64,000 nt of DNA from Flavobacterium sp. KACC 22761 (GCF_034058155.1 NZ_CP139148.1:4402001-4466000), one strand, 5' to 3'. Positions 36,437 through 44,814 are shown, counted from the first letter of the stretch. A program made the numbers and translations. Notes: a model not told the origin generated them from the sequence alone.

Positions 36437-36727
36437 ATGGAAACAATAAAACTAGAATTAGACGAAAAAAAGCACGGTGCTTTTAATCTTTATGTTGACG
36501 GAAAAAAATTAGGTGAAATGACGGTTAGCATCAAACCCGATTTATTGACGGTTTATCATACTGGAGTCGAACCCGAAGGTGAAGGAAAAGGATATGCAAA
36601 AAAACTTTTAGAAGAAATGGTATCGTATGTTCGTGCCAACAATTTAAAGGTTTTGCCACTTTGTCCTTATGTACACGCGCAATTCAAAAGACATCCAGAC
36701 GAGTATGAAGATATTTGGAAAAAATAA
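36437..36727 (+). CDS. Small GNAT-type N-acetyltransferase
   Basis: A 96-residue protein matching the short GNAT-like family (PF14542 type). The acetyl-CoA loop is visible as Val-Glu-Pro-Glu-Gly-Glu-Gly-Lys-Gly-Tyr-Ala-Lys-Lys-Leu-Leu, and the family ending as Leu-Pro-Leu-Cys-Pro-Tyr-Val, then Phe-x-x-His-Pro-Asp-Glu-Tyr. It begins 4 nt after the regulator stop, so it is in the same transcript. The substrate is unknown; such small acetyltransferases often act on metabolites or protein amines. Confidence 0.85.
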   Translation: METIKLELDEKKHGAFNLYVDGKKLGEMTVSIKPDLLTVYHTGVEPEGEGKGYAKKLLEEMVSYVRANNLKVLPLCPYVHAQFKRHPDEYEDIWKK

Positions 36728-36756
36728 TTTTCCGGATTAAAGAATTTAGCCAAAGT

Positions 36757-36858
36757 TTGTCATTTCGACGAAGGAGAAATCTTCACGAGAAGCTCGACAA
36801 AGATTGGATTTTAGCTACGGAGTTACTTACGAAGATTTCTCCTTCGTCGAAATGACAA
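36757..36858. repeat. Perfect 28-bp inverted repeat element
   Basis: Arms at 36757-36784 and 36831-36858 are perfect reverse complements over 28 nt, flanking a 46-nt centre. The arms contain TCATTTCGACGAAGGAG. It lies between the acetyltransferase and the esterase and could be transcribed as a strong hairpin. I recall this type of sequence as dispersed in flavobacteria, but cannot count copies here. Confidence 0.8.
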
Positions 36859-36915
36859 GATTGAGTAAAATCTGTGGGAGAAAATAATTTTAGACAACAT
36901 TCAAAAAAATCCCTT

Positions 36916-37536
36916 ATGAATACAGAAATATTAACAGACGGCGTACCTTTAAACGAAGCTAAAAAAGCTTTGATCATGATTCACGGACGTGGCGCAGGAG
37001 CTCATGATATCCTGTCCATTGCAAAACATCTTAAAGTGGATGATTTTGCTTTGGTTGCTCCTCAGGCCGAAAATAGAACTTGGTATCCCTATTCTTTTTT
37101 AGCGCCTCTTGATCAAAATGAGCCTTCATTTTCAAAATCATTAGAAGCCATTCATCAAGTTGTTGTAGCCATTCAGCAAAACGGAATTGAAAAGGAAAAT
37201 ATCTACTTTTTAGGTTTTTCGCAAGGAGCTTGTCTTGCTTTAGAATTCACCACTAGAAATGCTGCAAAATATGGAGGCATCGTAGCATTTACTGGCGGAC
37301 TGATTGGTGATCAAGTTTATGAAAACCATTATGCTGGAAACTTCGAAAACACTCCTGTTTTTATAGGAACAAGTGATCCCGATTTTCATGTTCCTGTAGA
37401 AAGAGTAAATGAGACTGAAGCTTTGATGGCAAAAATGGGAGCAGATGTTACAAAAAAAATCTATCCTAATATGGGACATACCATCAGTCAAGACGAAGTC
37501 GATTGTGCGAACGCATTAATTTTCAACAAAAAATAA
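36916..37536 (+). CDS. Phospholipase/carboxylesterase-type hydrolase (MhqD-like)
   Basis: A 206-residue cytoplasmic esterase of the PF02230 type. The nucleophile is Ser102 in Leu-Gly-Phe-Ser-Gln-Gly-Ala. The oxyanion motif is His-Gly-Arg-Gly-Ala, and Ser-Asp-Pro-Asp-Phe-His and Met-Gly-His-Thr-Ile provide the acid and His. The frame can be opened from 36874, but I choose the ATG at 36916: the extra 14 residues overlap the repeat's tail and are not part of the fold. MhqD-type hydrolases in Bacillus accompany MhqO-type ring-cleaving dioxygenases in quinone resistance, and such a dioxygenase lies at 39791. The stop and the next ATG share one base. Confidence 0.85.
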   Translation: MNTEILTDGVPLNEAKKALIMIHGRGAGAHDILSIAKHLKVDDFALVAPQAENRTWYPYSFLAPLDQNEPSFSKSLEAIHQVVVAIQQNGIEKENIYFLGFSQGACLALEFTTRNAAKYGGIVAFTGGLIGDQVYENHYAGNFENTPVFIGTSDPDFHVPVERVNETEALMAKMGADVTKKIYPNMGHTISQDEVDCANALIFNKK

Positions 37537-37886
37537 TGATTACGATTACTCGCGTTTATAGTGATTCCAACGGTGAAAGTCATTTTGAAGATTTTGAAGT
37601 TCCGTTGAAGAACAATGGCGACATTGGCTTTTTATCTGATGATGAACCTGTTAAATCGATCGTTTTTAGAGAAGTGAATCCATCTTATGATTACGATTTT
37701 CACAATGCTCCAGACCGTCAATATATAGTTTTATTGGATGGCGGTGTGGAAATTGAAACGTCATTAGGTGAAAAGAGAACATTCCCAACCGGTTCAATAT
37801 TATTGGTAGAAGACACTACAGGAAAAGGTCACAAAACCAAAAATATTGAACCCAAACTGAGAAAGTCTATTTTTATAAAATTATAA
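37536..37886 (+). CDS. Cupin-like small protein
   Basis: A 116-residue soluble protein. The beta-rich pattern with Phe-His-Asn-Ala-Pro-Asp-Arg-Gln-Tyr-Ile-Val-Leu-Leu-Asp-Gly, Phe-Pro-Thr-Gly-Ser-Ile-Leu-Leu-Val-Glu-Asp and Gly-Lys-Gly-His suggests a single cupin barrel: an initial His, a Gly-rich turn and a late His. I take the ATG at 37536, which overlaps the esterase stop by one base, instead of the in-frame start at 37503. Cupins of this size bind metal and may act on small aromatic or quinone compounds; here that is inference from the neighbours. Confidence 0.75.
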   Translation: MITITRVYSDSNGESHFEDFEVPLKNNGDIGFLSDDEPVKSIVFREVNPSYDYDFHNAPDRQYIVLLDGGVEIETSLGEKRTFPTGSILLVEDTTGKGHKTKNIEPKLRKSIFIKL

Positions 37887-37894
37887 TGCTATAC

Positions 37895-39475
37895 TCAGTC
37901 TAAAAAGTGTTCTCTTTTAATTCCTATTTTTTGCATTCTGGAAGCAAGAGTTGTTGGCGGAAGTCCTAGCAATTTGGCAGCGCCTTGTGGCCCCGAAATT
38001 CTTCCGTTGCATTTTTTAATCACTTTTAAAATATGCTCCTTCTCTACTTCCTGCAATGTTTTAGTATCTAATGTCGTTTCAGAAAAACTTAGATCTGATT
38101 TAAAAATTTCAGGAAAAGTCATTTCTTTTATAACCTCTTCTTTGGCAAACAAAATATTTCTTTCGATCATATTTTCCAATTCTCGTACATTTCCTTGCCA
38201 AGGATTTGCTTTCATATTTTGGAGCACTTTTTTCGAAAAACCTTTTATTTTTTTACCGATTCTTTCTGAATGTTTTTTTAAGAAAAAATTCGCTAAAACC
38301 TCAATATCCTCTTTGCGCTCGCGCAAGGCCGGCAAAAAAATTGGATAAACATTCAAACGATAATACAAATCACTTCTAAACCTTTGCTCGGCAACTTCTT
38401 TTTCAAGTGATCTGTTGGTTGCTGCAATCACTCTGGCATTCACTTTTATACTTTTGTTGCCACCAACACGTTCAATCTCCTTTTCTTGCAAAACTCGCAA
38501 AAGTTTTCCTTGCAATTCTAAAGGCAACTCTCCTATTTCATCTAAAAAAATTGTACTGTTTTCGGCTTGTTCAAACTTTCCTATTCGTTGTTCCGTAGCT
38601 CCGGTAAAAGCGCCTTTTTCATGTCCAAATAATTCACTTTCTATTAAATTTTCTGGAATTGATGCACAATTAACCTTAATCATTTTGTTTTTAGAACTTG
38701 GCGACAAATCATGAATTGCCTTTGCAACCAATTCTTTTCCTGTCCCCGTTTCACCAAAAATCAAAACAGTCGAAGAAGAAAATGCCACTTGCGAAATCAT
38801 GTTGTGAACGTTTTGCATGGCATCGCTATTTCCAATAATTCCATGAAATCCTTCATTTTGTTCCTCAATATTTAATTCCAATTCTTTAGAAGTCTTACTT
38901 TTTAATACTGCCAATTCTTGTCGACTTCTTTCGCATTCTTCTGTCAAACTAATATTTCGAATCGTAATAGACAGTTGCATCGCAATTCCTCTTAAAATCC
39001 TACCAGATTCTTTGCTGAAAGTTTTGGCTTTTTTGAAGAAAAGAAAAAGCACATTTCGGTTTCCTTTAATATGAGGAAGACAAATTCCGATTCCATCTTT
39101 AAAACCTTTTTTACAAACAGTCTGAATATAATCCGGATGATTTTGATTTTCGCTTAAATTGAAAACAACCATTTCGGCAGAATTCAAACAACGATCAAAA
39201 AATCCGTCATTCAAAACATATTTTTTTGTTTCGGAAGTTGTATTCGAAGATTGATAAAAGAGTTGATATTCGGTTTCTGCTTCATTTGAAGAAGCCAAAA
39301 TAAAATCATCAAACTGAAAATTGTCTTTTAAAACATTTTCAACAATAGCATTAAATTCTATTTTATTCGAAACTTGAGAAAGTGATGCGCAGATAGCTAA
39401 AATGAGTTTTTGTTCTTTTTCTCTTTCCTGCATTCGGTTTATTAGGATTGCAGTTTGATCTATCGGCTTTTCCAT
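37895..39475 (-). CDS. GAF-AAA-Fis sigma-54 activator without receiver
   Basis: A 526-residue sigma-54 activator. In place of a receiver it has an N-terminal coiled coil and a GAF domain (about 25-180), so it should sense a small molecule or redox signal directly, as NorR and FhlA do. The AAA+ domain follows with Gly-Glu-Thr-Gly-Thr-Gly-Lys-Glu and the contact loop Gly-Ala-Phe-Thr-Gly-Ala. The C-terminal Fis-type recognition helix ([14 protein letters not shown]) is nearly identical to that of the regulator at 15755, so both probably bind the same operator. Divergent from the dioxygenase at 39791, with a perfect CGATATATCG dyad between them. Convergent with the esterase-cupin operon. Confidence 0.9.
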   Translation of the reverse strand: MEKPIDQTAILINRMQEREKEQKLILAICASLSQVSNKIEFNAIVENVLKDNFQFDDFILASSNEAETEYQLFYQSSNTTSETKKYVLNDGFFDRCLNSAEMVVFNLSENQNHPDYIQTVCKKGFKDGIGICLPHIKGNRNVLFLFFKKAKTFSKESGRILRGIAMQLSITIRNISLTEECERSRQELAVLKSKTSKELELNIEEQNEGFHGIIGNSDAMQNVHNMISQVAFSSSTVLIFGETGTGKELVAKAIHDLSPSSKNKMIKVNCASIPENLIESELFGHEKGAFTGATEQRIGKFEQAENSTIFLDEIGELPLELQGKLLRVLQEKEIERVGGNKSIKVNARVIAATNRSLEKEVAEQRFRSDLYYRLNVYPIFLPALRERKEDIEVLANFFLKKHSERIGKKIKGFSKKVLQNMKANPWQGNVRELENMIERNILFAKEEVIKEMTFPEIFKSDLSFSETTLDTKTLQEVEKEHILKVIKKCNGRISGPQGAAKLLGLPPTTLASRMQKIGIKREHFLD

Positions 39476-39582
39476 AATGGTATTTCAGTGGTATTTCTTG
39501 GCGGTAAAAAAGTAAATTTAAGAAATAGTGTTAATTAAATAACCATCTATTTTCTAAATATACAGTTCACATTCCGTAAAAT

Positions 39583-39668
39583 CACGATATATCGTGTAAT
39601 CTCAAAACGAACTTTATCTAAAAATCCTTGAATACTAAGACATTAATTCGAGTGGAATGTTATTTGGT
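39583..39668 (+). promoter_or_regulatory. Perfect activator dyad and sigma-54-like promoter of the dioxygenase
   Basis: CACGATATATCGTG at 39583-39596 is a perfect 14-bp palindrome. TGGAAT-GTTAT-TTGGT at 39653-39668 has GG at 39654 and GG at 39666, 12 nt apart, and lies 64.5 bp from the dyad centre. The same TTGGT minus-12 box occurs at the 51582 promoter. The dyad is also about 110 bp before the divergent regulator, so autoregulation is possible. Confidence 0.45.
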
Positions 39669-39704
39669 TATCGTTTAAAAGTTTCAAAAATGCTTCTATT
39701 TCAT

Positions 39705-39758
39705 TTCTTAATCTAGGTTAATCAATGCAGAAGCATAACCAACGTAAATTTGTATAAG
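39705..39758 (+). promoter_or_regulatory. Second copy of the shared promoter block
   Basis: 54 bp, 40 identical to 26810-26863. The palindrome here is TTAATCTAGGTTAA at 39708-39721 (one mismatch) and the minus-7 box TAAATTTG at 39745-39752. It is 33 nt before the dioxygenase ATG at 39791. Confidence 0.6.
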
Positions 39759-39790
39759 AAAATCAAACAACAATTTAATATAAAAATACC

Positions 39791-40729
39791 ATGGAAAATA
39801 AAATTTTAGGCTTACACCATATTACTGCAATCGCAGGTGACGCTAAACGCAACTTTAACTTTTATTCAAACATTTTAGGATTAAGATTCATCAAAAAAAC
39901 AGTGAATTTTGACGATCCAGGAACTTACCATTTTTACTTTGGTGACGAAGTAGGAAGCGCCGGAACAATTTTGACTTTTTTCCCTTGGGGCGAAGGAATT
40001 CAGCAAGGAAGAAAAGGTTCTGGAATGGCAACTGAAATTGGTTATTCTGTTCCAAAAGGAAGCTTGGATTTCTGGCAAAAACGTTTTGAAAAATATAACG
40101 TAATTTACAATAAACCGGCTGAAAAATTCGGAGAAAAATATTTGACTTTCTTAGATCCAGATGGATTGAAGCTAGAGTTAATCGAATCTAAAACCGAAGA
40201 CAACAGAAAAGCTTGGGAAACCGACGAAGTAAAAGCAGATGTGGCAACAAAAGGTTTCCACAACATTACGTTGACTTTGAACGATATCAAACCAACTGCA
40301 GCAGTTTTAACAGAAATATTTGGTTATAAATTGATTGACCAAGATGTAAACCGTTACCGTTATGCGACTGATGCTGTTGAAAACGCTGCAATTGTAGATC
40401 TAGTAGAATTAGCTGATGAAAAACGCGGTTTGAATGCCAACGGAACTGTTCATCACGTAGCTTTCCGCGTTCAGAATGATGAAATTTTGATGAAATTCAG
40501 AGAAAAAATCGAAGATTACGGATTACAGATTACACCACAAATCGACAGACAATATTTCCACTCTCTATATTTCAGAGAACCAGGCGGCGTTTTGTTCGAA
40601 ATCGCTACCGATAATCCTGGATTTACTGTAGATGAAAGCTTAGAAGAATTAGGCAAAAACTTAAAACTTCCAGCACAATACGAGCCTCAAAGAGAAGCGA
40701 TTGAAGCTCATTTGGTTAAAATAAATTAA
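39791..40729 (+). CDS. Ring-cleaving dioxygenase of the MhqO/VOC type
   Basis: A 312-residue two-module vicinal-oxygen-chelate dioxygenase. The first module opens Gly-Leu-His-His-Ile-Thr-Ala with the metal His, the second carries Thr-Val-His-His-Val-Ala-Phe, and the late Phe-Arg-Glu-Pro-Gly-Gly-Val-Leu-Phe-Glu-Ile gives the Glu ligand. The length and the Gly-Leu-x-Phe-Ile-Lys-Lys-Thr-Val-Asn-Phe-Asp-Asp-Pro segment match MhqO/MhqE-like hydroquinone ring-cleaving enzymes. Such enzymes detoxify quinones, in Bacillus together with MhqD-like esterases. Transcribed away from a GAF-type sigma-54 activator, with two promoter elements in between. Confidence 0.88.
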   Translation: MENKILGLHHITAIAGDAKRNFNFYSNILGLRFIKKTVNFDDPGTYHFYFGDEVGSAGTILTFFPWGEGIQQGRKGSGMATEIGYSVPKGSLDFWQKRFEKYNVIYNKPAEKFGEKYLTFLDPDGLKLELIESKTEDNRKAWETDEVKADVATKGFHNITLTLNDIKPTAAVLTEIFGYKLIDQDVNRYRYATDAVENAAIVDLVELADEKRGLNANGTVHHVAFRVQNDEILMKFREKIEDYGLQITPQIDRQYFHSLYFREPGGVLFEIATDNPGFTVDESLEELGKNLKLPAQYEPQREAIEAHLVKIN

Positions 40730-40777
40730 TTCGCTTACTAAACTGGGTTTAACCCGAATATCACAACTATTTTTTTG

Positions 40778-40809
40778 AAAAAGCTGTCCTGATTGGGGCG
40801 GCTTTTTTT
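40778..40809 (+). terminator. Rho-independent terminator of the dioxygenase gene
   Basis: AAAAAGCTGTCC pairs with GGGGCGGCTTTTTT (GU pairs included) over a 6-nt loop, ending in seven T. A similar hairpin follows the gene at 43436. Confidence 0.8.
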
Positions 40810-40968
40810 AGTTTTTAGCAAATTTAATCGGATTTTTATTATGTGTTTGTAAATTCTTTTATATTTGGATAATAAAAAAGATACTTATTAGACAAAGCTA
40901 ACCAAACTAAGTCTGATTAGTCTAGTTTCGTCAGACTTATATATAAGTTATGTGTAATGCTTTAACAA

Positions 40969-41475
40969 ATGTGCAATATAGAACCTACTTTTATCGAAAA
41001 ATATCTACCAATTATTATAACTATAATTGGAAATATAATCTTTTATCTTTGGACAAGTAAATCTATTGAAAAAAGTAAAATTGCCTATGGAGGTCTTTTT
41101 AAAGAAAAAGTTGACATCTATAGAGATTTACTAAAAAAAACTTATACAATAAAAAAAGAGTTGTATAGATTTCAATATTTAGGCAGCGTAGAAGAAGGAA
41201 AAGAACTGATGCTGAAAATAAATGAATACATTGAATTCTATACTATAAATCAACCTTTTTTGTCAGATGATATGATATCAGATTTAGATAAAATTCGCGC
41301 TGAATTTCAAGAAGTTTTTGAAAAATTTTATAAACATATATCAGTTAAAAATTCTGATAACTTAAATGAATTCTTCGAAGCCTCAAATAAATTAAAAATC
41401 AATAAACCTTTTGAAGATATTGAAAAGAAAATAATTGCAGAAATGCGAAAAGATCTAAAAGTAAAAAAGTTTTAA
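40969..41475 (+). CDS. Small membrane-anchored protein of unknown function
   Basis: A 168-residue protein with one N-terminal membrane helix (about 12-29, Tyr-Leu-Pro-Ile-Ile-Ile-Thr-Ile-Ile-Gly) and a long charged, helix-rich cytoplasmic part dense in Lys and Glu. No cysteine-rich or catalytic motif is visible. The sequence is more AT- and Lys-rich than its neighbours, with many AAA and ATA codons, which could point to acquisition from another source, although the region is generally AT-rich. No operon partner; the gene is followed by a MITE-like repeat. I do not recognise the family with certainty. Confidence 0.55.
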   Translation: MCNIEPTFIEKYLPIIITIIGNIIFYLWTSKSIEKSKIAYGGLFKEKVDIYRDLLKKTYTIKKELYRFQYLGSVEEGKELMLKINEYIEFYTINQPFLSDDMISDLDKIRAEFQEVFEKFYKHISVKNSDNLNEFFEASNKLKINKPFEDIEKKIIAEMRKDLKVKKF

Positions 41476-41496
41476 ACTCAATAGCACTACATACCC

Positions 41497-41758
41497 CGAT
41501 CGCGCAGATCTATCACCGCAACTATAGCGCGGATTTGTAATCCGTGCCCGCAAAGATTGGAGAGTATTATTTGTAATTATAAAAAAGTACATTTATTGTG
41601 TAACTTTTGCTTTAGTGATTTGTTTTGTGTCTTACTGTTGCGGGCACAGATTACAAATCTGCGCTAACGAACGGTAAATAAAAAAACGTAAATTTTGTTT
41701 TTATAATTTGCTTTGTGTCTTACTGTTGCGGGCACGGATTGCAAATCCGCGCGATCGG
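41497..41758. repeat. 262-bp MITE-like element with CCGATCGCGC ends and three inner copies
   Basis: The element is bounded by perfect 10-bp inverted repeats, CCGATCGCGC at 41497-41506 and GCGCGATCGG at 41749-41758. Inside are three copies of a 28-bp palindromic unit built on GCGGATTTGTAATCCG: at 41526-41553 in one orientation, and at 41638-41665 and 41726-41753 in the other. The last two share a longer direct repeat starting TTTGTGTCTTACTG. Non-coding. Confidence 0.8.
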
Positions 41759-41790
41759 ATTAAGTGATTAAAAATCCTAAATAAAAAACA

Positions 41791-42810
41791 ATGAAATACC
41801 TAGTAATCATTTTAATGCTTGTTACATCTTGTCAATCGCATAAAGAGCAATTGAAAACCAAAAAAAATGATTTACCTGAGTCTGAACCTGTAGAGCTAAC
41901 AATTGCAGGTGATAATGAAGTGTTTTCACATTCCAACAGCGCTGTAACAATGTCTGTTCCTCCTGAAAATCTTCGAGGACTGAAAGTTTACAAAACCATT
42001 TCAGAGGCGATGAAATCTCCAACAGAAGTTCAAATTTTAGATTTGTCTTCTCAATCTTTGACAAAAATACCTGAGGAAGTCAAACTTTTTACTAACCTTA
42101 AATCACTAAATCTAGCATTTAATGACATTACCGAGATACCTGAGTGGATTTCAACATTCGATAGTTTAATAGAATTAAACGTGATGTTTAATGAAGTGCC
42201 CTCAATTCCTTCGTCCATTGTAAAAATGACAAATCTTACTCATCTGTATTTAGAAATGAACAAACTTACGGAGCTTCCTCAAAATATAGGTAAACTTAAT
42301 AACCTAATAGTTTTTGAGTGTGCAAATAACAAAATAAAAGAACTTCCGAGTACTATTGGCGACCTAAAAAACTTATATCGTTTGGAAATCTCCAGTAACG
42401 AACTTACTTCACTACCCGTTACAATAGGAAATTGTTCTAACTTGGTATATTTACGCTTTTCTTACAATAAAATTTCAGAATTGCCAACGTCAATTGGAAA
42501 TTTAAAAAAATTGACTTGGCTCTATTTTGATAAAAATTTGATTTCTAAATTACCCGCAAGCATTGTTGATTTAACAAGTTTGGCCTACTTTGGTCTTGAT
42601 AGCAATAAAATAGAAGAACTGCCCGATAATTTTGGAAAACTACCTAATTTATATGGCTTTGTAATGGACAACAACAATCTTACAACCTTACCCGAATCAT
42701 TCTTTACTATGAAATCTTTAGGCGATATTCATTTTAAAAACAACAAGCTTAGCAGTCAAATTAAAAATAGATTAAAACGAAAGTTTAAAGGTATACCACT
42801 ATATCTATAA
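41791..42810 (+). CDS. Leucine-rich-repeat lipoprotein
   Basis: A 339-residue protein with a lipoprotein signal (lipobox Leu-Val-Thr-Ser-Cys14) and about ten 23-residue leucine-rich repeats from about residue 75 to 335, of the Leu-Pro-x-x-Ile-x-x-Leu-x-x-Leu-x-x-Leu type. The repeats have Asn at the ladder position and lack the Cys caps of eukaryotic members. The short linker after Cys14 is charged. Lipid attachment suggests an outer membrane or surface location. Such proteins usually bind other proteins or peptides. No enzyme domain is present. A repeat element fills the gap before it, so it is transcribed alone. Confidence 0.85.
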   Translation: MKYLVIILMLVTSCQSHKEQLKTKKNDLPESEPVELTIAGDNEVFSHSNSAVTMSVPPENLRGLKVYKTISEAMKSPTEVQILDLSSQSLTKIPEEVKLFTNLKSLNLAFNDITEIPEWISTFDSLIELNVMFNEVPSIPSSIVKMTNLTHLYLEMNKLTELPQNIGKLNNLIVFECANNKIKELPSTIGDLKNLYRLEISSNELTSLPVTIGNCSNLVYLRFSYNKISELPTSIGNLKKLTWLYFDKNLISKLPASIVDLTSLAYFGLDSNKIEELPDNFGKLPNLYGFVMDNNNLTTLPESFFTMKSLGDIHFKNNKLSSQIKNRLKRKFKGIPLYL

Positions 42811-42893
42811 CGCGCTCCAAGAAGTGCTTCTTAAAAAACGCTACGTAAATGTCTATGCCTTTGTGTAATCATTATTAATCAAAAAAACAAAAA

Positions 42894-43352
42894 ATGAAAA
42901 AACTCCATACCCTAATTTTCGTGATATGTTTTACAACACTATCATTTGGACAAAACACAACCAAAACCGACAAATCAAAAATTGAACGATTAATCATTGA
43001 ATCTTTTGATGAAATTTGGTCTAAATTAGATTCTAAAAACATTGATAAATACTACACAAAAGATTTTATTCTTTTAGAAAATGGAGAAATATGGAACAAT
43101 AATACTATTGCAAATTATTTAGACAAGGCTCTACTTGATAAACCGATTCCGAAACGAGTGAATTCAATTGAAATTATTGAAGTAAAAATTTTAAACGGAA
43201 TGGCTTGGGTTGCATACAAAAACCACGCAGTATTTTCATTTGAAGATAAAACAAGTAAAAAAGTATATTGGCTGGAAAGTGCAACCGCAATTTTAACTAA
43301 AAACGGATGGAAATTGCAAATGCTGCATTCAACCAGAGCGAAAGATGAATAA
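42894..43352 (+). CDS. Secreted SnoaL/DUF4440-like protein
   Basis: A 152-residue protein with a signal peptide (about 1-20, ending Ser-Phe-Gly-Gln). The mature part is an alpha-plus-beta cone of the nuclear-transport-factor-2 type: a helix with Phe-Asp-Glu-Ile-Trp-Ser-Lys-Leu-Asp, Tyr-Tyr-Thr-Lys-Asp-Phe, and a long beta strand ending Trp-Lys-Leu-Gln-Met-Leu-His-Ser-Thr. This fits DUF4440/SnoaL-like proteins. Ligand or reaction unknown. It may be co-transcribed with the SRPBCC gene about 80 nt downstream. Confidence 0.75.
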   Translation: MKKLHTLIFVICFTTLSFGQNTTKTDKSKIERLIIESFDEIWSKLDSKNIDKYYTKDFILLENGEIWNNNTIANYLDKALLDKPIPKRVNSIEIIEVKILNGMAWVAYKNHAVFSFEDKTSKKVYWLESATAILTKNGWKLQMLHSTRAKDE

Positions 43353-43435
43353 AAACAACCAGCAATAGCGAGATTCCAAAAAAAATAAGTTACTAAATAA
43401 CGAACTGATTTATAAACTTTTAAAACAAAGAAGCC

Positions 43436-43894
43436 ATGCAAAAATTACAATTTAAAAAAGAAATAAATGCATCTGCTCAAAAAGTATATGAAACGATGCT
43501 CGGCTTAAAAGACAAAGCCACTTATGAATATTGGACAGCAACCTTCAACCCTACTTCTACTTACGAAGGCAGTTGGGACAAAGGAAGCAAAATCCTTTTT
43601 GTTGGAACAGATGAAAACGGTAAAAGAGGCGGAATGGTGTCGGAAATTGCAGCACACAAACCTGCCGATTTTGTTTCCATTCGGCATTACGGCTTTATAG
43701 ATGGAGACACTGAAGTAACCACAGGCGAGCAAGTCGAAAAATGGGCTGGCGGACATGAAAATTATAGTTTTCAGGAAAATAATGGCATTACAACCGTAAC
43801 CGTAGAAATGGATGTTATTGATGACTATTTGGATTATTTCAATAGCATGTATCCAAAGGCAATGGATAAATTAAAAGAAGTTTCAGAAAAGTAA
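43436..43894 (+). CDS. SRPBCC-fold small-molecule-binding protein
   Basis: A 152-residue cytoplasmic protein of the START/SRPBCC fold. The typical start is Phe-Lys-Lys-Glu-Ile-Asn-Ala-Ser-Ala-Gln-Lys-Val-Tyr-Glu-Thr-Met, followed by Trp-Thr-Ala-Thr-Phe-Asn-Pro and a C-terminal helix ending Met-Asp-Lys-Leu-Lys-Glu-Val. Proteins of this group bind hydrophobic ligands in a deep cavity. I see nothing that fixes the ligand. Single gene or two-gene operon with the DUF4440-like gene. Closed by a hairpin at 43935-43970. Confidence 0.8.
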   Translation: MQKLQFKKEINASAQKVYETMLGLKDKATYEYWTATFNPTSTYEGSWDKGSKILFVGTDENGKRGGMVSEIAAHKPADFVSIRHYGFIDGDTEVTTGEQVEKWAGGHENYSFQENNGITTVTVEMDVIDDYLDYFNSMYPKAMDKLKEVSEK

Positions 43895-43934
43895 AAAACT
43901 CATTTGATTTTATATCAAACACATAAAATAATTG

Positions 43935-43970
43935 AAAAAGCTGTCACAAATCTGTGCCGCTTTTTTTATT
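43935..43970 (+). terminator. Rho-independent terminator
   Basis: AAAAAGC-TGT-CACA pairs with TGTG-CC-GCTTTTT around an AATC loop, followed by seven T residues. It ends the SRPBCC gene. Confidence 0.6.
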
Positions 43971-44031
43971 AAAATCCGCTGGCATATTTCTTGAAAATAA
44001 GATTGATTATTAACTAATTAAATCTTTAATT

Positions 44032-44712
44032 ATGAAAATTACCTATTACGGACATTCGTGTTTTTCGGTTTATGCCAATGGAAAACATATTCTTTTTGAT
44101 CCTTTTATTACACCAAATGAATTAGCAAAAGATGTTGATGTTGACGCCATAAAAGCAGATTATATTTTCATTTCGCATGCGCATTACGATCATATTTTAG
44201 ATGTTGAACGAATTGCAAAAAATACTGGAGCAAAAGTGCTTGGAAATTTTGAAATCTATAACTGGCTTTTAAAAAACGGAATCGAAAATGCACATCCTAT
44301 AAATCCAGGCGGAAAATTTGATTTTGATTTCGGAACTGTAAAATGTGTTATTGCGCAACATCCAAGCAGTTTTATGGACGGCTCTTATGGCGGTATCGCA
44401 TGCGGATTTGTGCTTACAACTTCTGACGGAAACTTCTATTACAGTGGCGATACTGCGCTTACTTTAGACATGCAAATTATTCCAAAATTTACTAAACTTG
44501 ATTTTGCCGTTTTCCCAATTGGCGACGGGCTTACAATGGGAATTGAAGAAGCTATTGAAGCTTCAAAACTTGTGGGCGTGACTAAAGTTTTGGGGGTTCA
44601 TTACGACACTTTTGGCTTCATAATTATGGACCATCAAAAAGCGCTGGATGCTTTCAAAAATGCAAATCTTCAGCTTTATTTGCCTAAAATAAATACTTCA
44701 ATCGATATTTAA
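44032..44712 (+). CDS. UPF0173-type metallo-beta-lactamase-fold hydrolase
   Basis: A 226-residue cytoplasmic hydrolase. The start Met-Lys-Ile-Thr-Tyr-Tyr-Gly-His-Ser-Cys-Phe and the intact ligand motif His-Ala-His-Tyr-Asp-His identify the UPF0173 family. Gln-His-Pro and Ser-Gly-Asp-Thr-Ala supply further ligands. Length equals the family norm. All zinc ligands are present, in contrast to the MBL-fold protein at 21709. Its natural substrate is not known. TGGCAT-ATTTC-TTGAA at 43980-43995 resembles a sigma-54 element but has no upstream dyad, so I give it little weight. A GCTAAAAA/TTTTTAGC hairpin follows at 44741-44760. Confidence 0.9.
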   Translation: MKITYYGHSCFSVYANGKHILFDPFITPNELAKDVDVDAIKADYIFISHAHYDHILDVERIAKNTGAKVLGNFEIYNWLLKNGIENAHPINPGGKFDFDFGTVKCVIAQHPSSFMDGSYGGIACGFVLTTSDGNFYYSGDTALTLDMQIIPKFTKLDFAVFPIGDGLTMGIEEAIEASKLVGVTKVLGVHYDTFGFIIMDHQKALDAFKNANLQLYLPKINTSIDI

Positions 44713-44740
44713 TTTAGAGCATTTTTCTCTGTTATATTAC

Positions 44741-44760
44741 GCTAAAAAAGGCTTTTTAGC
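44741..44760 (+). terminator. Short hairpin after the UPF0173 gene
   Basis: GCTAAAAA pairs with TTTTTAGC around AGGC. An 8-bp stem without a long T tail, so termination is uncertain. Confidence 0.35.
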
Positions 44761-44814
44761 GAAATATCATTTATCCTTTTTGCTGAAAAAATTTGTTCAT
44801 AAAAAATAATCATA

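Noticed and set aside
43980..43995. Sigma-54 promoter TGGCAT-ATTTC-TTGAA before the UPF0173 gene
   Set aside because: The minus-12 box lacks GC or GG and there is no dyad 60-67 bp upstream, unlike the five accepted loci.
44756..44767. TTTAGCGAAATATC as a sixth activator dyad
   Set aside because: It lacks the second half, overlaps a hairpin behind a gene, and no gene starts downstream of it.
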